Part shown: one piece after another, positions 18,106 to 25,069 of the stretch
How the letters are laid out: every line of letters begins with the position of its first letter
Numbering within the stretch: position 1 is the first letter of the stretch
DNA from: a virus
Strand: one strand, 5' to 3'
DNA length: 64,000 nucleotides
Virus record (IMG/VR): IMGVR_UViG_3300023174_006137
Coordinates: 95,492 to 159,491 of that record
Notes under the pieces: model-generated
What the model was told of the DNA's origin: nothing
What the model saw: only the letters and a program-made list of their open reading frames with translations
The model's database searches: none
Program-made: the position numbers and the translations under genes

Positions 18106-18191
18106 TACCGCTAGCAGGACTCGAACCTGCACTATCTTTACAGAAAACGGATTATGAGTCCGTCACAATTACCACATCTGCTCATAGCGGC
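18106..18191 (-). tRNA. tRNA with CAT anticodon (Met, elongator type) and long variable region
   Basis: Acceptor GCCGCTA/TAGCGGT, anticodon stem ACGGA/TCCGT, loop CTCATAA. It lacks the three G-C pairs of initiators. The variable region is about 16 nt with a TCT-GTAA-AGA hairpin, unusual for Met. The four ATG codons of leader B fit Met; lysidine-type Ile(CAT) cannot be excluded. Confidence 0.8.
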
Positions 18192-18197
18192 ATATTT

Positions 18198-18476
18198 TTA
18201 TACTCTTTTACTTCTCCATTTAATAAACTTTTTCACATCAGGATGTTCTAAAAGTTTTTCCTTTGTATTATATGTTAAGCCCATTTCTTTTTCAGTTATG
18301 AACCGATGTATTTGCCCATGACAATAAAATTTACATATCCAAATACCATGATTTTTCAAATAATCTTTATCATAATTCTTTTTGAAGAACTTATTTGAAT
18401 GCAAAGTCCTTGGAATTAAATGATGAAAATTTAAATAATCATTTGTTGAGCCACACAATTCACATTTATCTATCAT
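18198..18476 (-). CDS. HNH endonuclease
   Basis: A 92-residue HNH protein: CELCGS at the N-terminus, FHHLIPR near residue 17 and CKFYCHGQIHRF near 50 give the beta-beta-alpha-metal core. It ends six bases before a tRNA gene and splits operon B, as expected for a free-standing homing endonuclease. Its ATG overlaps the stop of the small upstream ORF (18473) in an ATGA junction. Confidence 0.8.
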   Translation of the reverse strand: MIDKCELCGSTNDYLNFHHLIPRTLHSNKFFKKNYDKDYLKNHGIWICKFYCHGQIHRFITEKEMGLTYNTKEKLLEHPDVKKFIKWRSKRV

Positions 18477-18616
18477 AATATATCATAATAATACCAAGTA
18501 TTATCATATTTTTCATTAACAATTTTTGTTATTTCATCTTTTTCCAATTCTTCATTAATAAAAAATGATTCATTTTTCAAATATTCTAAATCAAAATAAA
18601 CTACTATTTCAATCAT
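18473..18616 (-). CDS. Small acidic ORF coupled to the HNH gene
   Basis: A 47-residue ORF, MIEIVVYFDLEYLKNESFF and onward, ending YYYDIL. Its TGA stop overlaps the ATG of the HNH gene (ATGA), which supports translational coupling. No known domain. Confidence 0.5.
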   Translation of the reverse strand: MIEIVVYFDLEYLKNESFFINEELEKDEITKIVNEKYDNTWYYYDIL

Positions 18617-18654
18617 AATTTTTTTTTTATTTTAATCAATATCTATACCTTTTT

Positions 18655-18689
18655 GAATTACTAACTCCTGCGTATACCAATTCCGCCAT
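18655..18689 (-). pseudogene. Remnant of a tRNA 5' half
   Basis: The minus strand reads TGGCGGAATTGGTATACGC, a good D-arm of a Leu-like tRNA, followed by a collapsed anticodon arm with a 3-base loop and no T-arm. It probably decayed after insertion of the small ORF and HNH gene next to it. Confidence 0.6.
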
Positions 18690-18699
18690 ATGATAATCG

Positions 18700-18772
18700 T
18701 AGCTCTGATGGGAGTCGAACCCACACATTTCCGAGTTTGAATCGGTTGCCTCGCCAGTTGGGCTACAGAGCC
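18700..18772 (-). tRNA. tRNA-Leu(CAA) with short variable loop
   Basis: Acceptor GGCTCTG/CAGAGCT, anticodon stem CCGA/TCGG (4 bp), loop TTCAAAC, T-loop TTCGACT. The variable loop is about 4 nt, whereas cellular tRNA-Leu has a long arm. Leader B contains TTG codons. Confidence 0.75.
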
Positions 18773-18778
18773 ATTTTG

Positions 18779-18860
18779 TGCAGAAGAAGGGAGTCGAACC
18801 CTCACACCTTTCGGCACAGCAACCTCAATGCTGCGTGTTTACCAATTACACCACTTCTGC
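18779..18860 (-). tRNA. tRNA-Leu(GAG)
   Basis: Acceptor GCAGAAG/CTTCTGC, D-stem GTGT/ACAC, anticodon stem CAGCA/TGCTG, loop TTGAGGT. The long variable arm has a GCC-GAAA-GGT hairpin; A73. It reads CTT/CTC, and leader B has two CTT codons. Confidence 0.92.
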
Positions 18861-18866
18861 AATTTG

Positions 18867-18942
18867 TAGCACTCCTGGGATTTGAACCCAGAACTCTCAG
18901 GTTCTAAAGCTGAGTCCTCTGCTCTTGTTGGGATAGAGTGCC
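18867..18942 (-). tRNA. tRNA-Leu(TAG) with short variable loop
   Basis: Acceptor GGCACTC/GAGTGCT, anticodon loop TTTAGAA closed by a C-C mismatch, large D-loop, T-loop TTCAAAT. The variable loop is about 5 nt, unlike normal Leu. Leader B contains CTA codons. First tRNA of operon B. Confidence 0.75.
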
Positions 18943-18947
18943 ATAAT

Positions 18948-18977
18948 AAAAAAATCCCGTCAAATTGACGGGATTTT
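18948..18977 (-). terminator. Attenuator terminator of tRNA operon B
   Basis: Stem AAAATCCCGTCAA/TTGACGGGATTTT and minus-strand T run just before the first tRNA. Its 5' arm AATCCCGTC (18967-18975) is perfectly complementary to GACGGGATT in the leader (19009-19017). Confidence 0.88.
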
Positions 18978-18999
18978 AAATAATCTTAAAAATAAGAAT

Positions 19000-19068
19000 T
19001 TACATAAGAATCCCGTCCAATGTTTCCATTAGATTAAGCAAATTCATATTTAGATTCCTATTTCTCAT
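19000..19068 (-). CDS. Leader peptide of tRNA operon B (Leu/Met/Arg-rich)
   Basis: A 22-residue ORF with six Leu, four Met and two Arg (MRNRNLNMNLLNLMETLDGI at the N-terminal side). The Leu codons are CTA, TTG and CTT, twice each, matching tRNAs TAG, CAA and GAG; AGG matches Arg(CCT) and ATG matches Met(CAT). The codons GAC GGG ATT form a 9-base complement to the terminator 5' arm. An AATATATAATAATATG context precedes the start. Confidence 0.88.
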   Translation of the reverse strand: MRNRNLNMNLLNLMETLDGILM

Positions 19069-19100
19069 ATTATTATATATTAATTTTTTATTTCTTTTTA

Positions 19101-19131
19101 CAAAAGTAAGAAAAAATTTTTATTTTACAAA
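19101..19131 (-). promoter_or_regulatory. Host-type promoter of tRNA operon B
   Basis: Minus-strand TTTG, 19 bases, TACTTTTG, fitting TTTG-N19-TAnnTTTG. It is about 35 bases upstream of the leader ATG. Confidence 0.78.
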
Positions 19132-19160
19132 TTTTTTTTAAAATTTTTTTCTTGTGGTAA

Positions 19161-19421
19161 TTAACTAAATGTTATTTGATCATAATCATACCAATCATTT
19201 TTAGTATAGTCCCAATGTCTAAAATCATAAAAACTGATATGAAAATATACTAATTTTAATAACTCTATGCGAAATTCAACACCAGCATGATCACATTTAG
19301 AACGTGACTGCAATGAAATTACAAACCAATTGGCTAGGTCATTTAAGGTTAATTGTATTTCTATACCTTTATGTAAAGTTATTTGTTTAAAAAATAAAAA
19401 GGTTTTACTAAATTTTTTCAT
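19161..19421 (-). CDS. Small unknown protein
   Basis: An 86-residue protein (MKKFSKTFLFFKQI...) rich in aromatic residues near the C-terminus. No domain was recognised. It lies between operons C and B on the minus strand and could be expressed from operon C. Confidence 0.5.
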   Translation of the reverse strand: MKKFSKTFLFFKQITLHKGIEIQLTLNDLANWFVISLQSRSKCDHAGVEFRIELLKLVYFHISFYDFRHWDYTKNDWYDYDQITFS

Positions 19422-19456
19422 GTAGAATTATTTTTTCTTATATATAAATTTTTTTG

Positions 19457-19545
19457 AGTGCAAAACAGGATTCGAACCTGTGATGTTGGAATTTACCAAG
19501 ACACTTTTGCAGAGTGCCGCTTTCGACCACTTAGACTACTTGCAC
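19457..19545 (-). tRNA. tRNA-Cys(GCA) with long variable arm
   Basis: Acceptor GTGCAAG/TTTGCAC, anticodon stem GCACT/AGTGT, loop CTGCAAA. T73 (U in the RNA) is the CysRS identity base. The variable region is 19 nt with a TTGG/CCAA stem, atypical for Cys. Confidence 0.88.
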
Positions 19546-19552
19546 AAATTAG

Positions 19553-19625
19553 AGGTGCTGATAAGAATTGAACTTATGTATTAGATTTTGCAGATCTACG
19601 CCTCAAACCGCTCGGCCACAGCACC
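19553..19625 (-). tRNA. tRNA-Cys(GCA), short variable loop
   Basis: Acceptor GGTGCTG/CAGCACC, anticodon stem TAGAT/ATCTA, loop CTGCAAA, T-loop TTCAATT, U73. This is the second, more canonical Cys copy. Confidence 0.9.
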
Positions 19626-19636
19626 ATTAAATTAAG

Positions 19637-19709
19637 AGCTAAAGAACGGATTCGAACCGATATCATCTTTCATACCAAGAAAGTACCTAAACCATTCAGT
19701 CACTTCAGC
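19637..19709 (-). tRNA. tRNA-Thr(GGT)
   Basis: Acceptor GCTGAAG/CTTTAGC, anticodon stem CTTTC/GAAAG, loop TTGGTAT, T-loop TTCGAAT. It reads ACC/ACT; leader C contains ACC. Confidence 0.9.
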
Positions 19710-19715
19710 ATTAAG

Positions 19716-19789
19716 AGCTAAGGAAGGGATTCAAACCCTCATATTCTTCATTACAAGTGAAGCGCCTAATTCAGTTCAGCCACCTTAGC
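19716..19789 (-). tRNA. tRNA-Thr(TGT)
   Basis: Acceptor GCTAAGG/CCTTAGC, anticodon stem CTTCA/TGAAG, loop CTTGTAA, T-loop TTTGAAT. Confidence 0.92.
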
Positions 19790-19796
19790 ATTTTTG

Positions 19797-19869
19797 TTGT
19801 CCTGGTGGGTAACGATCCCACTGCCTCGATCTTATCAGGATCGCCATCTAACCATTGATATACAGGACA
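19797..19869 (-). tRNA. tRNA-Ile(GAT) with swapped T-loop
   Basis: Acceptor TGTCCTG/CAGGACA, anticodon stem CGATC/GATCG, loop CTGATAA, T-arm GTGGG-ATCGTTA-CCCAC with A54 and T58. Confidence 0.92.
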
Positions 19870-19879
19870 ATTTTACTTG

Positions 19880-19952
19880 TTGGATTGATCGGTTACGATC
19901 CGACTCTCTACACGATATCAGCGTGTTGCTTTCCCGATTAAGCTACAATCCA
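19880..19952 (-). tRNA. tRNA-Ile(GAT) with swapped T-loop, second copy
   Basis: Acceptor TGGATTG/CAATCCA, D-stem GCTT/AAGC, anticodon stem ACACG/CGTGT, loop CTGATAT, T-arm GTCGG-ATCGTAA-CCGAT. Confidence 0.9.
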
Positions 19953-19957
19953 AATTG

Positions 19958-20031
19958 CGGGAGTAGTAGGACTCGAACCTACCACCATTCGATTAACAGT
20001 CGAATGCTCTAACCAACTGAGCTATACTCCC
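19958..20031 (-). tRNA. tRNA-Asn(GTT)
   Basis: Canonical cloverleaf: acceptor GGGAGTA/TACTCCC, D-stem GCTC/GAGC, loop CTGTTAA, T-loop TTCGAGT, G73. Confidence 0.95.
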
Positions 20032-20037
20032 AATTTG

Positions 20038-20110
20038 TATTCTTGATCGGTTACGATCCGATTACCTCCACCATGTCACAGTGGCGCTCTCCCAATTGAG
20101 CTACAAGAAC
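20038..20110 (-). tRNA. tRNA-Val(GAC) with swapped T-loop
   Basis: Acceptor GTTCTTG/CAAGAAT, anticodon stem CCACT/GGTGG, loop GTGACAT, T-arm ATCGG-ATCGTAA-CCGAT. A73 argues against His. Confidence 0.85.
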
Positions 20111-20115
20111 ATTTG

Positions 20116-20187
20116 CTGATGAGGAGAATTACGATATCTCGACTCTCGCCTTAACAGGGCGACACTCTGCCTCTGAGTTACTCACCA
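20116..20187 (-). tRNA. tRNA-Asn(GTT) with swapped T-loop
   Basis: Acceptor TGGTGAG/CTCATCA, D-stem ACTC/GAGT, anticodon stem TCGCC/GGCGA, loop CTGTTAA, T-loop ATCGTAA with one weak T-stem pair, G73. Confidence 0.88.
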
Positions 20188-20194
20188 ATTTTTG

Positions 20195-20281
20195 TGATCC
20201 TAACAGGATTCGAACCTGTGTTAACATTTACTGCCTCAGGCTTGTAAAACCTGCGCTCTAAACCAACTGAGCTATAGGATC
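20195..20281 (-). tRNA. tRNA-Val(TAC) with long variable region
   Basis: Acceptor GATCCTA/TAGGATC, anticodon stem CAGGT/GCCTG, loop TTTACAA, T-loop TTCGAAT. The variable region is about 17 nt, atypical for Val. Confidence 0.87.
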
Positions 20282-20287
20282 AGTTTG

Positions 20288-20361
20288 TAGTTCCAGCGGG
20301 ATTCAAACCCAGCATGAAGGCTTTAGAAGAGCCTCGTCCTATTCAGTTAAACGATGGAACC
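20288..20361 (-). tRNA. tRNA-Arg(TCT)
   Basis: Acceptor GGTTCCA/TGGAACT, anticodon stem AGGCT/AGCCT, loop CTTCTAA, T-loop TTTGAAT. It reads AGA, present twice in leader C. Confidence 0.92.
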
Positions 20362-20366
20362 ATTTG

Positions 20367-20439
20367 TCGGAGCGCCGGGAGTCGAACCCGATTTAAGTGT
20401 GTATAAGACACCTGTGCTATACCGTTCTACTACACTCCG
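20367..20439 (-). tRNA. tRNA-Ile(TAT)
   Basis: Acceptor CGGAGTG/CGCTCCG, anticodon stem GGTGT/ACACT, loop CTTATAC, T-loop TTCGACT. It reads ATA, which occurs in leader C. Confidence 0.9.
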
Positions 20440-20445
20440 TTATTG

Positions 20446-20532
20446 TGGCTCAGGTCGGGGTCGAACCGACACGGGCGTTGCGGCCCACGGGATTTTAAGT
20501 CCCGCATGTATTACCAGTTTCATCACTGAGCC
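20446..20532 (-). tRNA. tRNA-Leu(TAA)
   Basis: Acceptor GGCTCAG/CTGAGCC, anticodon stem CGGGA/TCCCG, loop CTTAAAA, long variable arm GGGC/GCCC, T-loop TTCGACC, A73. First tRNA of operon C. Confidence 0.95.
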
Positions 20533-20545
20533 ATTTTATTTACTT

Positions 20546-20584
20546 AAAAAAAAAATCTCAAACTTTTGAGTTTGAGATTAAATC
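20546..20584 (-). terminator. Attenuator terminator of tRNA operon C
   Basis: Stem AATCTCAAAC/GTTTGAGATT followed by a ten-base T run on the minus strand. The flank plus 5' arm GATTTAATCTC (20574-20584) pairs with GGGATTAAATC of the leader (20614-20624) over 11 positions with one G-U. Confidence 0.88.
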
Positions 20585-20602
20585 CAAATATAAAATATTT
20601 TA

Positions 20603-20704
20603 TTACACCTGTCGATTTAATCCCATACCAACTCTAATCACACATAACGTATTGTTATTTATGATTAAATTATTATTAATGGTATTTCTACAAATGTTTT
20701 TCAT
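20603..20704 (-). CDS. Leader peptide of tRNA operon C (Asn/Ile/Val/Leu/Cys/Thr/Arg-rich)
   Basis: A 33-residue ORF with nine Asn, five Ile, three Leu, three Val, three Arg, two Thr and two Cys (NTINNNLIINNNTLCVIRV in the middle). The operon encodes Leu, Ile x3, Arg, Val x2, Asn x2, Thr x2 and Cys x2. The rare ATA, TTA, AGA and TGT codons match TAT, TAA, TCT and GCA tRNAs. The GGA TTA AAT codons supply the antiterminator segment. Confidence 0.85.
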   Translation of the reverse strand: MKNICRNTINNNLIINNNTLCVIRVGMGLNRQV

Positions 20705-20791
20705 ATAGCTTATATATTTAAATTTAATTTTGTTTTTTTGTCTTATGGACTTTTTATTGTTTTATTTGCTTGTTTGTTTTTAATTATAATG

Positions 20792-20822
20792 CAAAGATAC
20801 GCAAAAGTTTTAAAATAGCAAA
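20792..20822 (-). promoter_or_regulatory. Host-type promoter of tRNA operon C
   Basis: Minus-strand TTTG, 19 bases, TATCTTTG; it precedes a roughly 90-base leader before the ATG at 20704. Confidence 0.8.
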
Positions 20823-20860
20823 TTTTTTTTCAATTTTTTTATATTTTTCTTTTAATAATA

Positions 20861-21193
20861 TCAATCATTTATTATATCATTTATTTTTTGCTCACGATGT
20901 ATAGCTAATGGTATAAAATTATCAGAAATAATACCACCAAACCAACATTCTGGCATATCAATTATATCTCCAATTTTATATTCTCGTATCTCTTTTATAC
21001 ATATAAAAGGTATAATTGAATATAATGATGATATTGGAACATTAAATTTAGTTTGCGTATTTAATTTAAATACCAAAGCTCGTTTTTTTCCATCAAAAGA
21101 AATTAAGGAACACTCACCATTATTCCATGACTGCGATGCAGAATCACTATACAAATAGTAAGTGTTTCCTATAATTAATTTTTTTGCTTCCAT
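20861..21193 (-). CDS. Small barrel protein with C-terminal RxxxINDII tail
   Basis: A 110-residue protein starting MEAKKLIIGNTYYLYSDS, a beta-rich core of the same style as 9541 and 2051. It ends HREQKINDIIND, the recurrent tail. It overlaps the upstream gene 21175, suggesting coupling. Function unknown. Confidence 0.7.
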   Translation of the reverse strand: MEAKKLIIGNTYYLYSDSASQSWNNGECSLISFDGKKRALVFKLNTQTKFNVPISSLYSIIPFICIKEIREYKIGDIIDMPECWFGGIISDNFIPLAIHREQKINDIIND

Positions 21194-21465
21194 GAAGATT
21201 TTTTAGTTATATGATTAGCAACTTCTTCAGGTGTGTTAAACATATTATCCTCATTTCTAATAACACTATAAAATTGAGGCATACCACCAACTTCTGTTTC
21301 AGTTGCTTTCCTATCAACTAAACAATTATAAGTTGTTATAACACCAGTTGCTATAACTTTAATATCAATAGAAGAAATAATTGCTTCAACTATTTTTGCT
21401 TTTTCGTCCGAACCAACAACTATAAAAATAGATTGTCCATGTTCATATGTAGTTTTAATTGTCAT
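21175..21465 (-). CDS. Small unknown protein
   Basis: A 96-residue protein with a regular strand pattern (TYEHGQSIFIVVGSDEKAKI, then IDIKVIATGVITTYNCLV), probably a small beta barrel. No family was recognised. It sits between the phosphoesterase gene and 20861 in one apparent transcription unit. Confidence 0.55.
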   Translation of the reverse strand: MTIKTTYEHGQSIFIVVGSDEKAKIVEAIISSIDIKVIATGVITTYNCLVDRKATETEVGGMPQFYSVIRNEDNMFNTPEEVANHITKKSSWKQKN

Positions 21466-21469
21466 ATTA

Positions 21470-22210
21470 TTAATTTAATTCTCTAAATTCATTTATATTT
21501 AATAAATAATGATTACAATAACCATTCATAGTTATTTCCGATGCATGGTAATGTCCATAAACATGATATTTAATCCAATTTCCATTTGATTGTAAAATGT
21601 TAAACATTTCAGTCATATCATCTCTTTCTTTTTTTAAATCAGCATACAATTCTTTATCGGAATAGGCAAAATCATCAACAAATTCACCAAATCCTTTCCG
21701 ATTATCTGGATAACACCATTCAGGTGCGGTATGTGATACAACTACATCAACACCAGTTATATCTTTTAACTTTTCTCTATCTAAAACAAATACTTCATTT
21801 TCCCACCATGATTTTTGACTTGAACCATTATGTGAATTTAATATATCTCTATTAATCCTATATCGTCTATCAATAGATACGGCACCACCAACAAATAAAT
21901 GCTTTTTACCATCTATTTCCATAGTAGTATAATCAGGAACTAATTTTAGATTAGAATAAATATGATTTCCTAAAAAATAATATGGCGAATCATGGTTCCC
22001 TCTGCAAGCTATTAGAATCAAGTTTTTTGTGGCACAAAATTTATTTAAATCTTCTAAAGTTTGTAAATCATATTTATTATTAAATCCAATTCCAAAATCT
22101 CCAACTTGGATAATATAAGTAACTTCTTCGTTGTCACCTAATTTATATCTATCAATCAGAGATTTAATTGTTTTCCATGCGCCGTGTATGTCTCCTAAGT
22201 AAATAGTCAT
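21470..22210 (-). CDS. Calcineurin-like metallophosphoesterase
   Basis: ATG at 22210 gives 246 residues. The dimetal motifs are complete: GDIHG at residue 5, GDFG near 38, GNHD near 73, SHTAPEW near 145 and GHYH near 220. The family cleaves phosphoesters in proteins, nucleotides or RNA; the substrate is not evident. A TTTG-N19-TATTTTTG host-type promoter lies just upstream (22225-22255), suggesting early expression. Confidence 0.9.
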   Translation of the reverse strand: MTIYLGDIHGAWKTIKSLIDRYKLGDNEEVTYIIQVGDFGIGFNNKYDLQTLEDLNKFCATKNLILIACRGNHDSPYYFLGNHIYSNLKLVPDYTTMEIDGKKHLFVGGAVSIDRRYRINRDILNSHNGSSQKSWWENEVFVLDREKLKDITGVDVVVSHTAPEWCYPDNRKGFGEFVDDFAYSDKELYADLKKERDDMTEMFNILQSNGNWIKYHVYGHYHASEITMNGYCNHYLLNINEFRELN

Positions 22211-22224
22211 TATAATTATTTTTA

Positions 22225-22255
22225 CAAAAATACGAAAAATAATTGAAGGGACAAA
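22225..22255 (-). promoter_or_regulatory. Host-type promoter of the phosphoesterase gene
   Basis: Minus-strand TTTG, 19 bases, TATTTTTG about 15 bases before the ATG at 22210. Confidence 0.7.
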
Positions 22256-22284
22256 ACTATTTTTTATATATATTAGAGTAATAT

Positions 22285-23088
22285 ATGACAAACATAGATA
22301 TAATAGATAAAATAAAAAAGGAATACCCAAAAAATGGACTACAAAAAACTGCCAATATAATTGGTATTAGTTTATATACTTTAAAGAAAATAATTAAAAA
22401 AAATAATATTATTTTAGGAGAGAAGGAAAGAAGAGTGGAATTTTCCAATTTTGAAAAAATAAATAAAAAAGAAGTTGCTTATTTTTTAGGTTTCTTTTGG
22501 TCTGATGGCGCAATAAGCAGAGATGAAATTTGTATAGAGATAAAATATGATGATAGTAATTCTATTTTAGATATATTAAATAAATTCGGTAATTGGAGAG
22601 TTAACAATAGAGTTAGAAAACTCAAAGGCAAAGAATATAAACAATCTTGCATAAGAATTAATGATAAGAAAATTAAAAATTTTCTATTAGAAAATGATTA
22701 TGGCAATAAATCAACAACAACTCCAACAAAAATATTATCTCTTATGCCAAATGATTTACAGCCTTATTTTTTCAGGGGGCTTATAGATGGAGATGGTTGT
22801 TTTTGTTCTAAAAACAGAAGTTATTTTTCTATTACAGGAACAATTAATCAAGATTGGCATGAAATAGAAAATTTATTTAATTATTTAAATATTAATTATA
22901 AATTAACATTAAAAGAACGGAAAACAGGTAATTCAAGTTATGTAGTTATATCTAATAAAAAAGATATAACTACATTGGGAAATTATATTTATGGAGAAAA
23001 TTATGACAATATTGGACTTTATAGAAAATATAAAATATATATGGAGATAAAAAACAAACCAATATCAAAATATTCAAAATATAAATGA
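22285..23088 (+). CDS. LAGLIDADG-type homing endonuclease
   Basis: A 267-residue protein with two copies of the LAGLIDADG helix: VAYFLGFFWSDGAIS near residue 62 and FFRGLIDGDGCF near 163, as in single-chain two-domain enzymes. An HTH-like N-terminal region (LQKTANIIGISLYTLKKI) may add DNA recognition. It is free-standing and its stop overlaps the next start in an ATGA junction. An AGTAATATATG context lies at the start. Confidence 0.88.
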   Translation: MTNIDIIDKIKKEYPKNGLQKTANIIGISLYTLKKIIKKNNIILGEKERRVEFSNFEKINKKEVAYFLGFFWSDGAISRDEICIEIKYDDSNSILDILNKFGNWRVNNRVRKLKGKEYKQSCIRINDKKIKNFLLENDYGNKSTTTPTKILSLMPNDLQPYFFRGLIDGDGCFCSKNRSYFSITGTINQDWHEIENLFNYLNINYKLTLKERKTGNSSYVVISNKKDITTLGNYIYGENYDNIGLYRKYKIYMEIKNKPISKYSKYK

Positions 23089-24023
23089 TTTTAGAAAAAA
23101 GAAGCATTCCTAATATAGTAAAGGAAATAATAGATGAAAATCTAATAGAAATTGAAAATATTATTAAAAAAAATATAAATAAAAGTTTAATATTAAATAT
23201 CGACAAAAACACAATTGTGAACAATAAAAATGTTTATTTGAAATGTAATTTAACTATTAATTTTGAATTTAATGATATTAATAAATATACTGGAGATATA
23301 AATTATCAATCAATAATAGATAATGATTTTAAAAATTGCATAATAAATATATTTTTACCATTAGACTCTAAAATAAACTTATCTATATCGGCATTATCAC
23401 ATGAGTTATTTCATCTTTATGAATTGTTTCAAATTAAAAAAATATTTAAAAAAACAAAATGGCAACACACTACTGACCTAATTGATTTAGAAAAAATGGA
23501 TTTATATAAATACAATTCAATAAAATATTTTAAAAATTTAATATATTTGTCTTTGCCACATGAAATTAACGCAAGAATAGCATCTATGCATTTTTATCTT
23601 TTAGGATTTAAATCCAATGATAAAGAATTTTTGCTCAATAAATTAAAAACTACTAAGGAATATAATTATTTTAATATGCTAAATAATTTTGATGATAATT
23701 ATTATTTAGACTTTTTAATAAAAGAAATAGGATTAGACAGCGCAATAAATATATTTAATTTTTTAAATATAATATTAAAAATTAAATATACGATATCAAA
23801 TATAAATGATTTGAAAAAATATTTTGAAAAAATCAAAAAATATTTTATGGATTTGATGAAATATTATAATAAAAAAATAACAAGAATACTATATGATATA
23901 TCCAATGATGCCTTTGAATACATACATCAGGATAGATATATTTTATCATTTGAAGAAATGATAAAGGAACAAAAAAACACTAAAAAAGATAAAGATATAG
24001 ATTATAAATTATATTTTAATTGA
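23085..24023 (+). CDS. Putative zinc metallopeptidase
   Basis: A 312-residue protein with SALSHELFHLYEL near residue 106 (HExxH) and LPHEINARIASMHFY near 165, whose Glu may be the third zinc ligand as in gluzincin-like enzymes. It is related in layout to 16732 and 8314 but lacks the N-terminal signal. It is coupled to the preceding endonuclease by an ATGA overlap, so the endonuclease may have inserted upstream of it. Substrate unknown. Confidence 0.65.
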   Translation: MILEKRSIPNIVKEIIDENLIEIENIIKKNINKSLILNIDKNTIVNNKNVYLKCNLTINFEFNDINKYTGDINYQSIIDNDFKNCIINIFLPLDSKINLSISALSHELFHLYELFQIKKIFKKTKWQHTTDLIDLEKMDLYKYNSIKYFKNLIYLSLPHEINARIASMHFYLLGFKSNDKEFLLNKLKTTKEYNYFNMLNNFDDNYYLDFLIKEIGLDSAINIFNFLNIILKIKYTISNINDLKKYFEKIKKYFMDLMKYYNKKITRILYDISNDAFEYIHQDRYILSFEEMIKEQKNTKKDKDIDYKLYFN

Positions 24024-24052
24024 AAAGTCCAACTAATTAGTTGGACTTTCTA
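24022..24052. terminator. Bidirectional intrinsic terminator
   Basis: Hairpin GAAAGTCCAACTAA/TTAGTTGGACTTTTC between convergent genes; it overlaps the 3' end of the Thg1-like gene. Confidence 0.8.
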
Positions 24053-24953
24053 ATAATGGTAAAATGGTTTCACACCATTTTTTAAATTCATCAAAATCAT
24101 TCTTTTTATATAAATCTATCATTCCTAATAGAGGATTACCATAGTGAGATATAGTATTTGGTTCTGCACCAAAAAGTATTACATCTTCTCTATTTTTTAT
24201 AGTCATTAATGGTGGTAAATCAAGCCTATCAAGTGTCCATCTTTCAATAACCAAATTAGGATTTTGTCTAGCTTGATGTTTTGCTGGAAGTTTTGCCAAT
24301 TCTTCAGTAGTAAATGGTTTTAAAACTCTTTTTCTCTGAATATATGTGCCTCTTTTGAAGAAAGCAGGATAATCATTCCAATTTACACCTTTTTGAAAAA
24401 GCATTTCTTGTTTATCTGAACCCGATTTTCCGTGTAATTCGTTATGAGAATAATAATGTTGTGCTGCCATGCTAATAGAATTTTTAGTAGCATCTATTTC
24501 ACGCCACAAAAAGGTATTAGCAGCTTCTTGAATTGTTGGAACATTAAATACTCTACAATCTAATCTTGGCATCAAATGTGTTTTTTCAGGTAGATATTTA
24601 GGCAATTCTCTATTAAAAAATACTGAAGCCATACCAGCTAAATCAGATATCATTTTAAATAATCTACCATCAAAATATATTTTTGATTCATATGAATCTG
24701 AATACCAAACTAAAGTTATTTCATCACTTTGAGTATAACCACAATTTGCATTAGTTTCTTTAACTAAATACTTAGTTGTTTCAACCATTAAATTTGATAA
24801 CCTCTCATCATAGGGCCTTTTTAGTCCTTTTGTAAATTTAGAAAATCCTTTACCATCTAATCTGGCTATTACAGGAATTCTTGGAAGCATACGAATGCCA
24901 CAAGTAGCATCTTCATACATTTTTATTCTATCCCCTAAAGTATCTTTTATCAT
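24033..24953 (-). CDS. Thg1-like 3'-5' RNA polymerase (tRNA-His guanylyltransferase family)
   Basis: ATG at 24953 gives 306 residues. Thg1 motifs are clear: ARLDGKGFSKFTKGLKRPYDERL near residue 29, with the metal-binding Asp, then NCGYTQSDEITLVWY near 72 and MASVFFNREL. Family members add nucleotides in the 3'-5' direction to tRNA 5' ends: G-1 on tRNA-His in eukaryotes, 5' repair in bacterial and phage-like forms. Both tRNA-His genes here encode G-1, so 5' end repair of damaged or miscut tRNAs is more likely. A host-type promoter lies upstream. The stop codon is TAG. Confidence 0.88.
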   Translation of the reverse strand: MIKDTLGDRIKMYEDATCGIRMLPRIPVIARLDGKGFSKFTKGLKRPYDERLSNLMVETTKYLVKETNANCGYTQSDEITLVWYSDSYESKIYFDGRLFKMISDLAGMASVFFNRELPKYLPEKTHLMPRLDCRVFNVPTIQEAANTFLWREIDATKNSISMAAQHYYSHNELHGKSGSDKQEMLFQKGVNWNDYPAFFKRGTYIQRKRVLKPFTTEELAKLPAKHQARQNPNLVIERWTLDRLDLPPLMTIKNREDVILFGAEPNTISHYGNPLLGMIDLYKKNDFDEFKKWCETILPLLESPTN

Positions 24954-24967
24954 GTTATGAATTTTTA

Positions 24968-24999
24968 CAAAAATACGAAAAAAGAATTGAAAAAGCAAA
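24968..24999 (-). promoter_or_regulatory. Host-type promoter of the Thg1-like gene
   Basis: Minus-strand TTTG, 20 bases, TATTTTTG about 15 bases before the ATG. Confidence 0.65.
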
Positions 25000-25069
25000 A
25001 ATTTTTCTGACTTTTTCCAATATAGGTATTGGTAAAATTAATATATATTTTATTAAAAACAATACAAAT

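Noticed and set aside
20038-20110. tRNA-His reading of the GTG in the anticodon arm
   Set aside because: The T33 rule gives GAC (Val), the discriminator is A73 rather than C73, and two clear tRNA-His genes exist in operon F.
19457-20532. Open frames across tRNA operons (for example 19794-20012, 20354-20569, 11534-11804, 18632-18817)
   Set aside because: They run through tRNA genes on the opposite or same strand and read tRNA-derived sequence such as GSSRTRTYH and GAPGVEPD; no independent coding signal.
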